Origin: an uncultured Ruminococcus sp.
GTDB taxonomy: Bacteria; Bacillota; Clostridia; Oscillospirales; Ruminococcaceae
Reading direction: 5' to 3'
Length of the DNA stretch: 14,551 nt
Assembly (NCBI GenBank): GCA_947177715.1
Contig: CAMWVM010000011.1
Coordinates: 1 to 14,551 of the forward strand
Shown here piece after piece: positions 1 to 7,017 of this stretch. Numbering within the stretch: the first letter of the stretch is position 1; each line of letters starts with the position of its first letter. The notes under the pieces were generated by a model. That model searched no databases, was not told the DNA's origin, and saw nothing but the letters and a program-made list of their open reading frames with translations. The translations under genes were made by a program, and so were the position numbers.

Positions 1-1571
1 TAATTCTCTTCCAAATCCGTTAGTTTGGCAGGAACTGCTTCATCTGTATGCTTGTGTTTTTGTAGTTGTTTTTCTTTCTTAATTGTCTTAGGCTGTGCAA
101 TTTTTGCTTCAAACCAGAAGGTGGAGCCTTTTCCCTCTTCAGACTTTACACCAAATGCAAAACCGTGCTTTTTAAGAATTTCCTGACAGATTGAAAGTCC
201 AAGTCCAGTGCCGACAACTTCACGTTTATATTTGGCATCACGATAATACCTGTCAAAAATAAGCGGCAAAAGCTCCTTTGAAATACCTTTTCCGTTATCT
301 ATAACTTCAATTCTGACCACATCAGGTTTATTTATCTGACGAATACGAATGAACTTATCCTCACCACAGTAGTTCACAGCGTTGTTTATGAAGTTATAAA
401 GAACCTGGTCAATTTTTCCCTCGTCAGCAGAAATGATTCTGTCATCGTCTTCAATAAATCGAATATCGTAGCCGTCATTCTCAATCAGCAGCTGATATCT
501 CATCAAAACGTCATGGATTTTTTCATGCACAGAAAACTCGCTGATTTCCATGTCCATATTACCGCTCTCAAGCTTGGAAAGCTCCAAAAGGTTGTTTACA
601 AGGTTTGAAAGCCTGTCAGTTTCATCAATTATAACATTGATATGTTCGCTTCGTTTTTCAGGATTATCTCCAGATAAATCTCTTATCATTTCCGCATAGC
701 TTTTAACTATCGTCAATGGTGTTCTCAGATCGTGAGAAATGTTGGCGATAAGGTCTTTTCTCAAATCAGAAACCTTTTGTATTTCATTTTTTGCATTGTC
801 AAGAACAGTAGACAGCTCTTCAATTTCACGATAACCTTTTGCGTTGAAGTCTACAGAATAATCTCCCTTACCGAATTTTTTTGCTGTTTTTGTTATTTCT
901 ACAATCGGTCGGGAAAGGCGCTTTGAGATAAACATGGTAACAATAAACGCCAGTTCGAAAAGAATAATAGTAATATAAATCAGCTGTTCACGAATTATGG
1001 TTACCGTTGAGTCGATTGGTTCGATAGAACCCTCAATATACAAATAAAGCGGAGATTCATAATTTTCACTGTTTATTGTGGTGCAGAAAAAAATCTCCTG
1101 ATTTTTTACATGTTCATTTTGATATATTTTTGTAATATAGTCGTTTTTCTGCTTTTTTAAATCGTTTTTCAGTTGAAAAATAAATCTTCCCCAGTTATTA
1201 TTTAAATCGCTGTTGAACACAGAAAAGCTGCCCAAGTTATTTTCAAGTAGAATTTTATTTCCGGTTTCATCTGCTACAAGTATGCATAAACCGTGTTCAA
1301 AAGCTATTCTTTGTGTTACGTCCTGAATGTCGTCATTGTCAAAGTTGTTTGTAATAGTTTTTGCTGATTTTTGAATATCTCTTATTTTTGCAGACTGATA
1401 ATAGTTTGCAAGGAAAAAATACTGAAAAAGCCAAATCAGCACAAGAATAAATGCAGTGAAAATAATAAAATACATCCAAACATAAGAACGTATGCTGCGT
1501 TCTTCTTTAATGCGACGTATTTTATTCTTTATCTTTTGGGACAAGCTCTTTTTATTATCAAATTTTTTCAA
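1..1571 (-). CDS. Membrane sensor histidine kinase of a two-component system (3' end at the window edge)
   Basis: This protein should sense an envelope or extracellular signal and phosphorylate the response regulator encoded just upstream. The chosen start is TTG at 1571, 14 bases inside the regulator gene; the first in-frame ATG lies within the first membrane segment and would truncate it. Visible domains are a transmembrane segment at residues about 27-47, an extracytoplasmic stretch at about 50-190, a second transmembrane segment at about 195-215, then HAMP and a HisKA domain with NISHDLRTPL (phospho-acceptor His280). A HATPase_c domain follows with N box N396/N397, G1 box DNGKG at 425-429 and G2 box GTGLGLS at 454-460. 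After the ATPase domain comes a charged tail of about 30 residues rich in Lys, Gln and His. The last visible bases of the frame are TA, so the stop codon may sit exactly at the window edge. The architecture matches PhoR/WalK-like kinases; the ligand is unknown. Confidence 0.93.
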   Translation of the reverse strand, partial: MKKFDNKKSLSQKIKNKIRRIKEERSIRSYVWMYFIIFTAFILVLIWLFQYFFLANYYQSAKIRDIQKSAKTITNNFDNDDIQDVTQRIAFEHGLCILVADETGNKILLENNLGSFSVFNSDLNNNWGRFIFQLKNDLKKQKNDYITKIYQNEHVKNQEIFFCTTINSENYESPLYLYIEGSIEPIDSTVTIIREQLIYITIILFELAFIVTMFISKRLSRPIVEITKTAKKFGKGDYSVDFNAKGYREIEELSTVLDNAKNEIQKVSDLRKDLIANISHDLRTPLTIVKSYAEMIRDLSGDNPEKRSEHINVIIDETDRLSNLVNNLLELSKLESGNMDMEISEFSVHEKIHDVLMRYQLLIENDGYDIRFIEDDDRIISADEGKIDQVLYNFINNAVNYCGEDKFIRIRQINKPDVVRIEVIDNGKGISKELLPLIFDRYYRDAKYKREVVGTGLGLSICQEILKKHGFAFGVKSEEGKGSTFWFEAKIAQPKTIKKEKQLQKHKHTDEAVPAKLTDLEEN

Positions 1572-2229
1572 ACTTATAACCCATTCCTCTCAAAGTAACA
1601 ATCAGATTTCTATATTGCTTCAGACTGTTTCTCAGCATTTTAATGTGGGTATCAACTGTTCTGTCATCACCATAAAAATCAAATCCCCAAACTTCCTCAA
1701 GCAGTTTTTCCCTTGAAAGCGCAATATTCATATTTTTTACCATATAGAAAAGCAGGTCATATTCCTTTGGTGTCATTGCAACCTTTTCGCCATCTATGGT
1801 AACCTCACGGGCAGTAAAGTTTATTACCAAAGTTTCATAGGTAATAACATCTTCAATTTTCTTTGAAGCATTTACCCTGTTCATAACTGCACGGATCCTT
1901 GCCATTAGTTCCTTTGGAGAAAAAGGTTTCACTACATAGTCGTCTACGCCGATTTCAAAACCGAAGAGCTTATCATATTCTTCTCCCCTTGCAGAAAGCA
2001 TAATAACCGGTATCTCTTTGATTTTTTTAATCTCCTTGCAAGCGGAATAGCCGTCAAGCTTAGGCATCATTATATCCATTATAATGATATCAAAGTCGTC
2101 GTTTTTTACCTTTTCAACGGCTTCCATCCCATCTTCTGCTTGAGTTACCTGAAAGCCGTTAAATTCAGCATATTCTTTTATAATTTCACGGATTCTCTGT
2201 TCATCGTCAACGACCAAAATTTTAGGCAT
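1558..2229 (-). CDS. OmpR/PhoB-family response regulator
   Basis: This is a 223-residue DNA-binding response regulator. The receiver domain (residues 1-120) shows the acidic pair D8/D9, phospho-acceptor D52 in IIIMDIMMP, the switch residue S79 and K101 before a cis-proline. A winged-helix effector domain follows at about 125-222, with the typical TPKEYDLL start and the RTVDTHIKMLR recognition helix. The start is supported by AAAGGA ten bases upstream of the ATG. The 3' end overlaps the kinase gene by 14 bases in another frame, so the pair is co-transcribed and probably translationally coupled. The kinase next door is presumably its phosphodonor. Targets cannot be read from the sequence. No convincing promoter was found on this strand between 2230 and 2400. 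Confidence 0.95.
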   Translation of the reverse strand: MPKILVVDDEQRIREIIKEYAEFNGFQVTQAEDGMEAVEKVKNDDFDIIIMDIMMPKLDGYSACKEIKKIKEIPVIMLSARGEEYDKLFGFEIGVDDYVVKPFSPKELMARIRAVMNRVNASKKIEDVITYETLVINFTAREVTIDGEKVAMTPKEYDLLFYMVKNMNIALSREKLLEEVWGFDFYGDDRTVDTHIKMLRNSLKQYRNLIVTLRGMGYKFEKI

Positions 2230-2379
2230 AATTTTTAATTCCTTTCAGTTAAACTTCAAAATCCCAAAAACATTCATAATTATTTATCTATAGTTTACCA
2301 TGTATTTATGTATATTATGTGAAAAGTTCAAAATTGAATAATGAAAACAATAATGGTTTCACTAAGAAAGCATTGTATA

Positions 2380-2408
2380 TTGACATTTTGCTGTGACGGT
2401 GATATGAT
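2380..2408 (+). promoter_or_regulatory. Sigma-A promoter of the hemolysin III gene
   Basis: A perfect -35 TTGACA (2380-2385), a 17-base spacer and -10 TATGAT (2403-2408). Transcription would begin near 2415, past the upstream in-frame ATG at 2411, which supports the start at 2435. Confidence 0.82.
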
Positions 2409-2434
2409 AAATGAAAGGAAAGGCGGAATTTTTT

Positions 2435-3103
2435 ATGGTAAAAGAAATAAATAAAAATACAACAAAACGCTATACATTAGGAGAAGAAATTTTCAATTCT
2501 GTATCTCACGGTACAGGAGGATTGCTTGCCATAGCTGGTACGGTCGTAATGATTGTCTGTGCGGCTATATATTCCAATGCATGGGGCGTAGTAAGCTCAG
2601 CAATTTACGGTGCAAGCATGATAATTTTGTATACTATGTCAACTCTTTATCATGCAATAACCAATGAGAAAGCTAAGACGTTTTTTAGAATCATGGATCA
2701 CAATACGATTTTTCTGCTAATCGCAGGAACCTATACTCCTATTACCTTAGTCCCGCTGAGGGGGCCCGTAGGCTGGGTGCTTTTCGGTATAGTCTGGGGA
2801 GCATCAGTAATCGGAATAGTGCTGAATTCTATAAATCTCGAAAAATTTAAAAAGCTGTCCATAGTTTGCTACGTTGCAATGGGCTGGGCTATTATTTTTG
2901 CGATTAAACCCATGATTGAGTCAGTGCCGAAGATTTCACTTGTTTTCTTACTTATCGGCGGCATTTTTTATACTGTGGGAATAGTATTTTATGTTATCAA
3001 AAAAATAAAATACTTTCATTCAGTTTGGCACCTGTTTACTATTGGCGGAACGATCTTTCATTATTTCTCCATACTATTGCTTTTAATACATGATAGGATT
3101 TAA
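2435..3103 (+). CDS. Hemolysin III / PAQR-family integral membrane protein
   Basis: This 222-residue protein belongs to the hemolysin III (YqfA/PAQR) family of seven-helix membrane proteins, which have a putative metal-dependent hydrolase site; the bacterial physiological role is not settled. Most of the chain from residue 25 on is hydrophobic helices. Family motifs are present: EEIFNSVSHG at 17-26, STLYHA around H73, D88 in the FRIMDHN segment, and the C-terminal HSVWH with H195 and H199 (the HxxxH metal-site pair). The ATG at 2435 is preferred because it follows a GGAAAGGCGG ribosome binding site by 8 bases; the in-frame ATG at 2411 lies at or before the predicted transcription start. The gene appears monocistronic, with its own promoter and a strong terminator, and is divergent from the two-component genes. 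Confidence 0.92.
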   Translation: MVKEINKNTTKRYTLGEEIFNSVSHGTGGLLAIAGTVVMIVCAAIYSNAWGVVSSAIYGASMIILYTMSTLYHAITNEKAKTFFRIMDHNTIFLLIAGTYTPITLVPLRGPVGWVLFGIVWGASVIGIVLNSINLEKFKKLSIVCYVAMGWAIIFAIKPMIESVPKISLVFLLIGGIFYTVGIVFYVIKKIKYFHSVWHLFTIGGTIFHYFSILLLLIHDRI

Positions 3104-3110
3104 AAACAGT

Positions 3111-3145
3111 AAAAGGACAGCATAAAATTGCTGTCCTTTTTTATT
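3111..3145. terminator. Bidirectional intrinsic terminator between convergent genes
   Basis: A 12-bp perfect stem (3111-3122 with 3129-3140) with a 6-base loop. It is flanked by T-rich sequence on the right and A-rich sequence on the left, so it can end transcription of the hemolysin III gene (+) and of the converging kinase-like gene (-), whose stop codon overlaps it. Confidence 0.88.
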
Positions 3146-4202
3146 GTTCTTCATTTTTAAATCCTTTGGCAAGAATACAATATGCAGGTTCATATTCTCC
3201 GACAATAGGAGGAAGCCGTTTAAGCCTGAAGCTTTGCGGTTCTTCAGATATTTCACTTGAAAATGAAATTTGAACGATAAGTCCGTCTTGGCTTTTTATA
3301 AGGTTGAGAGTTCCGTTGAAATGCTCAGTGAATTTGTTGACTATTGCAAGTCCCAGACCTTCCCCTGTTTTGAATTTGGGTAGAGTGCGGAAAGGTTTAA
3401 GAGCCGTTTGCATAATTTTAACATCGGCAGCTTTACCGTTATCTGATACTTCAATATAAATCCGTTCATTTTTTTTATACGCTTTTAAAGTAAGTTTTTT
3501 TCTTTCCTCACTGCAATACATATAACCGTTAATTAATAGGTTTATCACTGTTAATGACAGACGATCATAGTTCATATTCATATAAATTGATGATTCAATT
3601 TCAGTCTTAAACTCACAGTTGCCAGCTTCAAAGCTGTCACGGCAAAGGAGTGCAGTTTCCTCAAGGCATTGTGAAACATTTAATAGCTCGGTTGAAAACT
3701 CGCCGCTGTAATATTTTGTGATTTCATTGGAGTTGACAGTTGAAGATAGCATTTTAAGCAGATTATTGGAAACTATAGTATAAAGATTATTAATATCTGC
3801 GCTGTATTCTTTGTTTTTTAAGCCTTCAAGCTGTGCAATAATAGGCGAGATGGCAAGGCGAATGTTGCCCAGTGAATTGCGCTTATACTTTAAAATCGAC
3901 GATCTGTCAGATAAGGTTTCAATTTCTTCAGCGTCATAAAATGTCAGCATATAGCCGTCAAGTTTTTCTTCATCAAAAAGAGGTTTGATTTTTACTGAGT
4001 TGCCGTTTATATAGTGGAGAATTTTACTTGACTTGACAGGCAGGGAAGGAGTTTTTCCAAACTCAGGTTTAAAATCAGTTATGGCAATAAAATCCGGAAG
4101 TGTGATATGGCTTTTCCAGATTACAGCAAGATTACTGTCTGTGACGATAATCATTTCATCGGATTTTTCATACAATTTTTTCACTGATTCAAGCATTTTC
4201 AT
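3141..4202 (-). CDS. Histidine-kinase-like ATPase lacking a recognisable phospho-acceptor His
   Basis: This is a 353-residue, apparently soluble protein. Residues about 10-95 resemble a PAS-like sensor domain (DEMIIVTDSNLAVIW). Residues about 104-160 form a helical region where a DHp domain should be, but the segment RNSLGNIRLAISPI at 108-121 has N or R where the H box carries its His. The C-terminal HATPase_c domain is well kept: N box N221/N225, G1 box DNGKA at 254-258 (second glycine replaced by Ala) and G2 box GEGLGLAIV at 280-288. It is probably an ATP-binding regulator, pseudokinase or unusual phosphotransferase; no response regulator is adjacent. ATG 4202 is chosen because GGAGGA lies 9 bases upstream; a TTG at 4223 extends the frame but includes that ribosome binding site. 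It has its own strong promoter. Confidence 0.85.
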   Translation of the reverse strand: MKMLESVKKLYEKSDEMIIVTDSNLAVIWKSHITLPDFIAITDFKPEFGKTPSLPVKSSKILHYINGNSVKIKPLFDEEKLDGYMLTFYDAEEIETLSDRSSILKYKRNSLGNIRLAISPIIAQLEGLKNKEYSADINNLYTIVSNNLLKMLSSTVNSNEITKYYSGEFSTELLNVSQCLEETALLCRDSFEAGNCEFKTEIESSIYMNMNYDRLSLTVINLLINGYMYCSEERKKLTLKAYKKNERIYIEVSDNGKAADVKIMQTALKPFRTLPKFKTGEGLGLAIVNKFTEHFNGTLNLIKSQDGLIVQISFSSEISEEPQSFRLKRLPPIVGEYEPAYCILAKGFKNEEQ

Positions 4203-4235
4203 TGAACAAATCCTCCATAACAACTCGTTGTTTAT

Positions 4236-4264
4236 ATTATACTGAAATTAAAGCCTTAAGTCAA
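4236..4264 (-). promoter_or_regulatory. Near-consensus sigma-A promoter of the kinase-like gene
   Basis: Reading leftwards: -35 TTGACT (4264-4259), a 17-base spacer and a perfect -10 TATAAT (4241-4236). The leader to ATG 4202 would be about 27 bases. The promoter begins 14 bases after the stop codon of the small ORF at 4278-4406. Confidence 0.87.
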
Positions 4265-4277
4265 GTAACACAAATTA

Positions 4278-4406
4278 TTAATTATGTTCTGTTGTTTTAA
4301 GTAGCCTAAGTTGTTTTCTCCTGCGCCTTTCAGATGCAATTTCACAAAGCTCCTTTACACTATTAAAAAACACTAATGCCAATGCTGTTACTGCAATAGC
4401 TTCCAT
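4278..4406 (-). CDS. Hypothetical 42-residue protein with hydrophobic N-terminus and basic middle
   Basis: This small ORF of 42 codons plus stop was read by hand. The protein starts MEAIAVTALALVFFNS, a short hydrophobic stretch (residues 3-14) that could insert into a membrane, and continues with an amphipathic part and an Arg/Lys-rich stretch (SERRRRKQ, residues 25-32). AAAGG lies 11 bases before the ATG, an acceptable but not ideal spacing. No terminator is seen between it and the downstream kinase-like gene, so it could be read together with it, although that gene has its own promoter. I do not recognise the family. Size and layout recall small membrane peptides such as type I toxins or small regulatory proteins, but that is inference. 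It could also be a chance frame. Confidence 0.45.
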   Translation of the reverse strand: MEAIAVTALALVFFNSVKELCEIASERRRRKQLRLLKTTEHN

Positions 4407-4470
4407 ATTTCATACGACCTTTCATTTTTTGGATTTTTCACTGTTTTTCCTTATGCTATTCAAATAAGGG

Positions 4471-4565
4471 CTCCCGCCGCCACACCTATCCGAAAGAATA
4501 GGTTGGAGGCTGGGGGACATCTTACCTAAGTTATAATAACACCTATGATGTCCAAAAGTCCGGAC
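4471..4565. promoter_or_regulatory. Highly structured intergenic region (stacked hairpins and dyads)
   Basis: This is the most GC-rich and most structured stretch between genes here. Stems stack: CCCGCC (4473-4478) with GGCTGGG (4508-4514), CCA (4480-4482) with TGG (4504-4506), and ACCTAT (4484-4489) with ATAGGT (4498-4503). On the + strand they close on a CGAAAG tetraloop (4491-4496). Next to it GGACATC (4515-4521) pairs with GATGTCC (4547-4553) around TTATAATAA, which gives -10-like hexamers on both strands, and GTCCGGAC (4558-4565) is a perfect palindrome. On the minus strand it lies in the leader or promoter region of the small ORF. It may be a structured 5' UTR, a small RNA or a regulator site; orientation is unresolved. 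Confidence 0.55.
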
Positions 4566-4762
4566 AGAAAAGACGGAATTTCAACTTTTTTGAACAATTA
4601 TCATAAAGTTATTTTCCGTAATAAAATATCATGATTGCATATCATAATCTATATCAATCCATATTAGAGTGAATTCAATTATGAAAAATGCCCATAATAC
4701 GGCTTTTTATATTTGTCGGTTAGTGTAAAATCATGATTTTTTGCAGGAAATGAAAAAACAAC
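4566..4762. other. AT-rich intergenic stretch, nothing decisive
   Basis: No gene is seen here. It holds four loosely tandem ATATCA-like units (starting at 4626, 4639, 4651 and 4661) and a weak hairpin, AAAAA-t-GCC with GGC-TTTTT (4684-4692 with 4701-4708), followed by T-rich sequence. The hairpin could act as a weak terminator on either strand. Confidence 0.35.
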
Positions 4763-4791
4763 TTGCAAAAAATCTTTAAAAGGTATACAAT
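4763..4791 (+). promoter_or_regulatory. Promoter of the aminotransferase gene
   Basis: -35 TTGCAA (4763-4768), a 17-base spacer and -10 TACAAT (4786-4791). The leader to the start at 4845 would be about 47 bases. Confidence 0.68.
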
Positions 4792-4844
4792 ATATATTAA
4801 TGTAATTCTTAATTTATGATATTATATTTTGGGGGTATTTTAAT

Positions 4845-6131
4845 ATGATGTTATCAGAAATGAGTAAAGAAGAACTTCTTAAATTTAAAGACAGTGTCCA
4901 AAAGGAATATGATGATTTTAAAAGTCAGGGTCTTAGCCTTAATATGGCAAGAGGAAAGCCGTCCTCTGCACAGCTTGACCTGGCAATGCAAATGCTTGCC
5001 GCTGTAAATAGCTATGACGCTGATTATAAGGCTTCTGACGGAACAGATTGCCGTAACTATGGCGGACTTGACGGAATTATCGATGCTAAAAACCTGTTTT
5101 CACCAATGCTTGGGGTGAGCAATGATGAGCTTATCGTTTGCGGCAACTCAAGTCTTAATATAATGTATGATACAATAGCTAAATGTATTATCTTTGGCGT
5201 TGACGGAGTTCAGAAACCTTGGAAGGACTATGAAAAGATCAAGTGGCTTTGTCCTGCTCCGGGATATGACAGACATTTTGCAATATGCGAGAGCTTCGGC
5301 ATCGAAATGGTAACTATTCCTCTTAATGAAGATGGTCCTGATATGGATATGATTGAAAAGATGGTCGCTGAAGACGATACAATTAAGGGCGTTTGGTGCG
5401 TTCCTATGTATTCTAATCCAACAGGTATCACATATTCTGATGAGGTTGTAAGAAGATTTGCAAACCTTAAACCTGCGGCTAAGGACTTCAGAATTTTCTG
5501 GGATAATGCTTATTGCATCCACCATTTGACTGAAACTCCTGATAAACTTCTTAATATTCTTGACGAATGCAAAAAAGCCGGCAACGATGATATGGTGTAT
5601 ATGTTCGCTTCAACGTCAAAGATAACCTTTGCAGGCGGCGGCATTGCAGTTATGGCAGCATCTAAAGCAAATGTAAACTATATTAAGTCTTTGATGACAG
5701 TTCAAACTATTGGATTTGATAAGATTAATCAGCTTAGACACGCTAAGTTCTTCGGCAATTATGAGGGGCTTATGGCTCAAATGGAAAAACACAGAGAAAT
5801 TTTACAGCCTAAATTTGAAATGGTTCTTGATACTCTTGAAAGAGAAATTGCGCCATTGGGAATCGGTTCATGGCACAAACCAAGAGGCGGATATTTTGTG
5901 AGCTTTGACGCTATGGACGGTTGTGCTAAAAAAATCTGCCAGCTTTGCAAGGTCGCAGGAGTTGTTCTTACAGGTGCAGGTGCAACATTCCCATATGGAA
6001 AAGACCCTCATGACAGCAACATAAGAATTGCTCCAAGCTATCCTCCTGTTGAGGAGCTTGAACTTGCAATGAAGCTTTTTGTTTCAGCAGTTAAGCTTGC
6101 ATCTGCTGAAAAGCTTCTTGAAAACAAATAA
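4845..6131 (+). CDS. PLP-dependent aspartate aminotransferase, class Ic type
   Basis: This 428-residue fold-type I aminotransferase should interconvert aspartate and 2-oxoglutarate with oxaloacetate and glutamate in the cytoplasm. The characteristic blocks of the class Ic (Asp_aminotransf) subgroup are present: ARGKPSSAQLDL at 35-46, CGNSSLNIMYD at 99-109 for PLP phosphate binding, YSNPTGITYSDEVV at 189-202, WDNAY at 219-223 (D220 and Y223 contact the cofactor ring) and STSKITFAGGG at 256-266, with K259 the Schiff-base lysine. R394 in SNIRIAPSYPP is the expected carboxylate-binding arginine. GGGGG lies 9 bases before ATG 4845; ATG 4848 directly after it is an equally possible start. It is monocistronic with its own promoter and terminator. 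Substrate preference cannot be read directly; other amino-donor specificities remain possible. Confidence 0.9.
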   Translation: MMLSEMSKEELLKFKDSVQKEYDDFKSQGLSLNMARGKPSSAQLDLAMQMLAAVNSYDADYKASDGTDCRNYGGLDGIIDAKNLFSPMLGVSNDELIVCGNSSLNIMYDTIAKCIIFGVDGVQKPWKDYEKIKWLCPAPGYDRHFAICESFGIEMVTIPLNEDGPDMDMIEKMVAEDDTIKGVWCVPMYSNPTGITYSDEVVRRFANLKPAAKDFRIFWDNAYCIHHLTETPDKLLNILDECKKAGNDDMVYMFASTSKITFAGGGIAVMAASKANVNYIKSLMTVQTIGFDKINQLRHAKFFGNYEGLMAQMEKHREILQPKFEMVLDTLEREIAPLGIGSWHKPRGGYFVSFDAMDGCAKKICQLCKVAGVVLTGAGATFPYGKDPHDSNIRIAPSYPPVEELELAMKLFVSAVKLASAEKLLENK

Positions 6132-6144
6132 ATCATTGGATATA

Positions 6145-6187
6145 GAAAAACAGGACAGCCACGGTGACTGTCCTGTTTTTCTTTTTT
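6145..6187 (+). terminator. Intrinsic terminator of the aminotransferase gene
   Basis: A 14-bp perfect stem (6145-6158 with 6168-6181), a 9-base loop and a following T run (6182-6187). The A-rich left side could also serve the opposite strand. Confidence 0.9.
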
Positions 6188-6280
6188 AATGTCAAGACTC
6201 TGTTTTTTCTATTTTCTATATACGTCAAAAATAATCCCCGGCTTTTTTATTTGTCTTGACTAATTTTAGCGTTAGAAATA

Positions 6281-6309
6281 CTGACAATATCTCTCATCTA
6301 TATTATAGT
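6281..6309 (+). promoter_or_regulatory. Upstream promoter candidate
   Basis: -35 CTGACA (6281-6286), a 17-base spacer and -10 TATAGT (6304-6309). It would give a leader of about 230 bases for the XRE gene or an untranslated RNA; no terminator or ORF was found that decides between them. Confidence 0.4.
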
Positions 6310-6432
6310 GTTTTATCATAAAATTGTCAATAATGTTTCGGCGAATTTACTGTTTGTTAACAATAAACTGTATAAAATGTCAAAAAGATAGAAAACAATT
6401 TATAGTAATATGATACATATAATCTTTTACAA

Positions 6433-6489
6433 TGTCAACATACTATTGATACTGATAAAATCAATAATCATATTAATAGCATGTTGACA
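6433..6489. repeat. 18-base imperfect inverted repeat, likely operator
   Basis: The left arm is TGTCAACATACTATTGAT (6433-6450). The right arm (6472-6489) reads TGTCAACATGCTATTAAT on the other strand, identical at 16 of 18 positions. The arms are separated by 21 bases and the right arm contains the -35 box of the proximal promoter. Confidence 0.75.
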
Positions 6490-6512
6490 ATATTTTCATA
6501 ATAATATATGCT
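6484..6512 (+). promoter_or_regulatory. Proximal promoter of the XRE regulator gene
   Basis: A perfect -35 TTGACA (6484-6489), a 17-base spacer and a weaker -10 TATGCT (6507-6512). The -35 box is the end of the inverted-repeat arm, so a protein bound there would block RNA polymerase. Confidence 0.6.
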
Positions 6513-6549
6513 GAAAATATAAGAAAAGTGCAGTAATGTAAAGGAATAT

Positions 6550-6891
6550 ATGCAAATGAGTCGTATTGCAGCAGACTTCGGTAAGAAAGTCAAATTTTTT
6601 CGCATACAAAAAGGGATGAGCCAGGAAAAACTGGCGGAATTAAGCGGACTTCATCCTACATATATCGGACAGGTTGAACGGGGAGAGAAAAACTGCACCC
6701 TTGAAAGTGCAGAAAAAATATCAAAAGGTCTTCAAATTCCCATGGAAAAACTTATAGAAAGACTTACCTCTATTGAAGATGAAACAGATATTCCTCATCA
6801 GATTTATGATAAGCTGTTAAAACTTTCGGATAAGGATCAGCAGTCAATTTCAACGATTATAAATAATATTATAGATTATAAATATAAATGA
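6550..6891 (+). CDS. XRE/Cro-type helix-turn-helix transcriptional regulator
   Basis: This 113-residue DNA-binding protein has one HTH_3 domain at residues about 11-66. The helices are clear in SQEKLAELSGLHPTYIGQVERG (24-45), with a capping ERGEKN and the following scaffold helix LESAEKISKGL. The tail (about 75-113) is hydrophilic, then helical, and may dimerise. The sequence resembles controller (C) proteins of restriction systems and other small XRE repressors, but no restriction or methyltransferase gene is near. It is probably autoregulated through the inverted repeat just upstream. Start choice is uncertain: AAAGGA lies 4 bases before ATG 6550 and 10 bases before the in-frame ATG 6556. 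It is followed by its own terminator, so the deaminase downstream is separately transcribed. Confidence 0.9.
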   Translation: MQMSRIAADFGKKVKFFRIQKGMSQEKLAELSGLHPTYIGQVERGEKNCTLESAEKISKGLQIPMEKLIERLTSIEDETDIPHQIYDKLLKLSDKDQQSISTIINNIIDYKYK

Positions 6892-6896
6892 TAAAT

Positions 6897-6935
6897 GCGG
6901 ATTGGTATTGCATAGTGCCGTCCGTTTTATTTTTT
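6897..6935 (+). terminator. Probable terminator of the XRE gene
   Basis: GCGGA...TCCGT outer stem (6897-6901 with 6921-6925) and GGTA/TGCC inner stem (6904-6907 with 6916-6919), loop of 8 bases, then TTTATTTTTT. Internal mismatches make it weaker than the others in the window. Confidence 0.6.
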
Positions 6936-6941
6936 CTCTTG

Positions 6942-6970
6942 TTGTAATAATATTTTTTTTGTGCTATAAT
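6942..6970 (+). promoter_or_regulatory. Extended -10 promoter of the amidohydrolase gene
   Basis: -35 TTGTAA (6942-6947), a 17-base spacer and a perfect -10 TATAAT (6965-6970) preceded by TGC, the extended -10 motif. Transcription would start near 6977, before the ribosome binding site at 7003-7008. Confidence 0.75.
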
Positions 6971-7017
6971 TAATCAAAGAAAATATGCTTATATTTTGTG
7001 CGAAAGGATTTTTTGTT

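Larger units (their letters stand above)
6188..6549. promoter_or_regulatory. Operator-rich region upstream of the XRE regulator
   Basis: No gene is seen here, but TGTCAA or its complement recurs at 6190, 6282, 6325, 6378, 6433 and 6484 in a stretch where about one would be expected by chance. A further loose dyad lies at 6251-6287 (TTGTC/GACAA with CTAA/TTAG inside), and TTGTTAACAA (6354-6363) is a perfect palindrome. Two promoter candidates lie inside, listed separately. Probably a control region, most simply for the regulator gene itself. Confidence 0.55.

Noticed and set aside
4694..4706. 13-base sequence ATAATACGGCTTT repeated at 8299-8311
   Set aside because: One or two such matches are expected by chance in a window of this size and AT content, and the flanks are unrelated.
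5148..5525. Minus-strand open frame of 125 codons inside the aminotransferase gene
   Set aside because: It is antisense to a strongly conserved coding region, with no domain and no ribosome binding site.
6145..6187. Shared GGACAG...CTGTCC core with the terminator at 3111-3145, suggesting a mobile repeat
   Set aside because: Only the short stem core is shared; loops and flanks differ, so two independent terminators are the simpler reading.
6550..6891. Controller protein of a restriction-modification system
   Set aside because: The HTH resembles C proteins, but no methyltransferase or endonuclease gene lies nearby and many small XRE repressors share this sequence.
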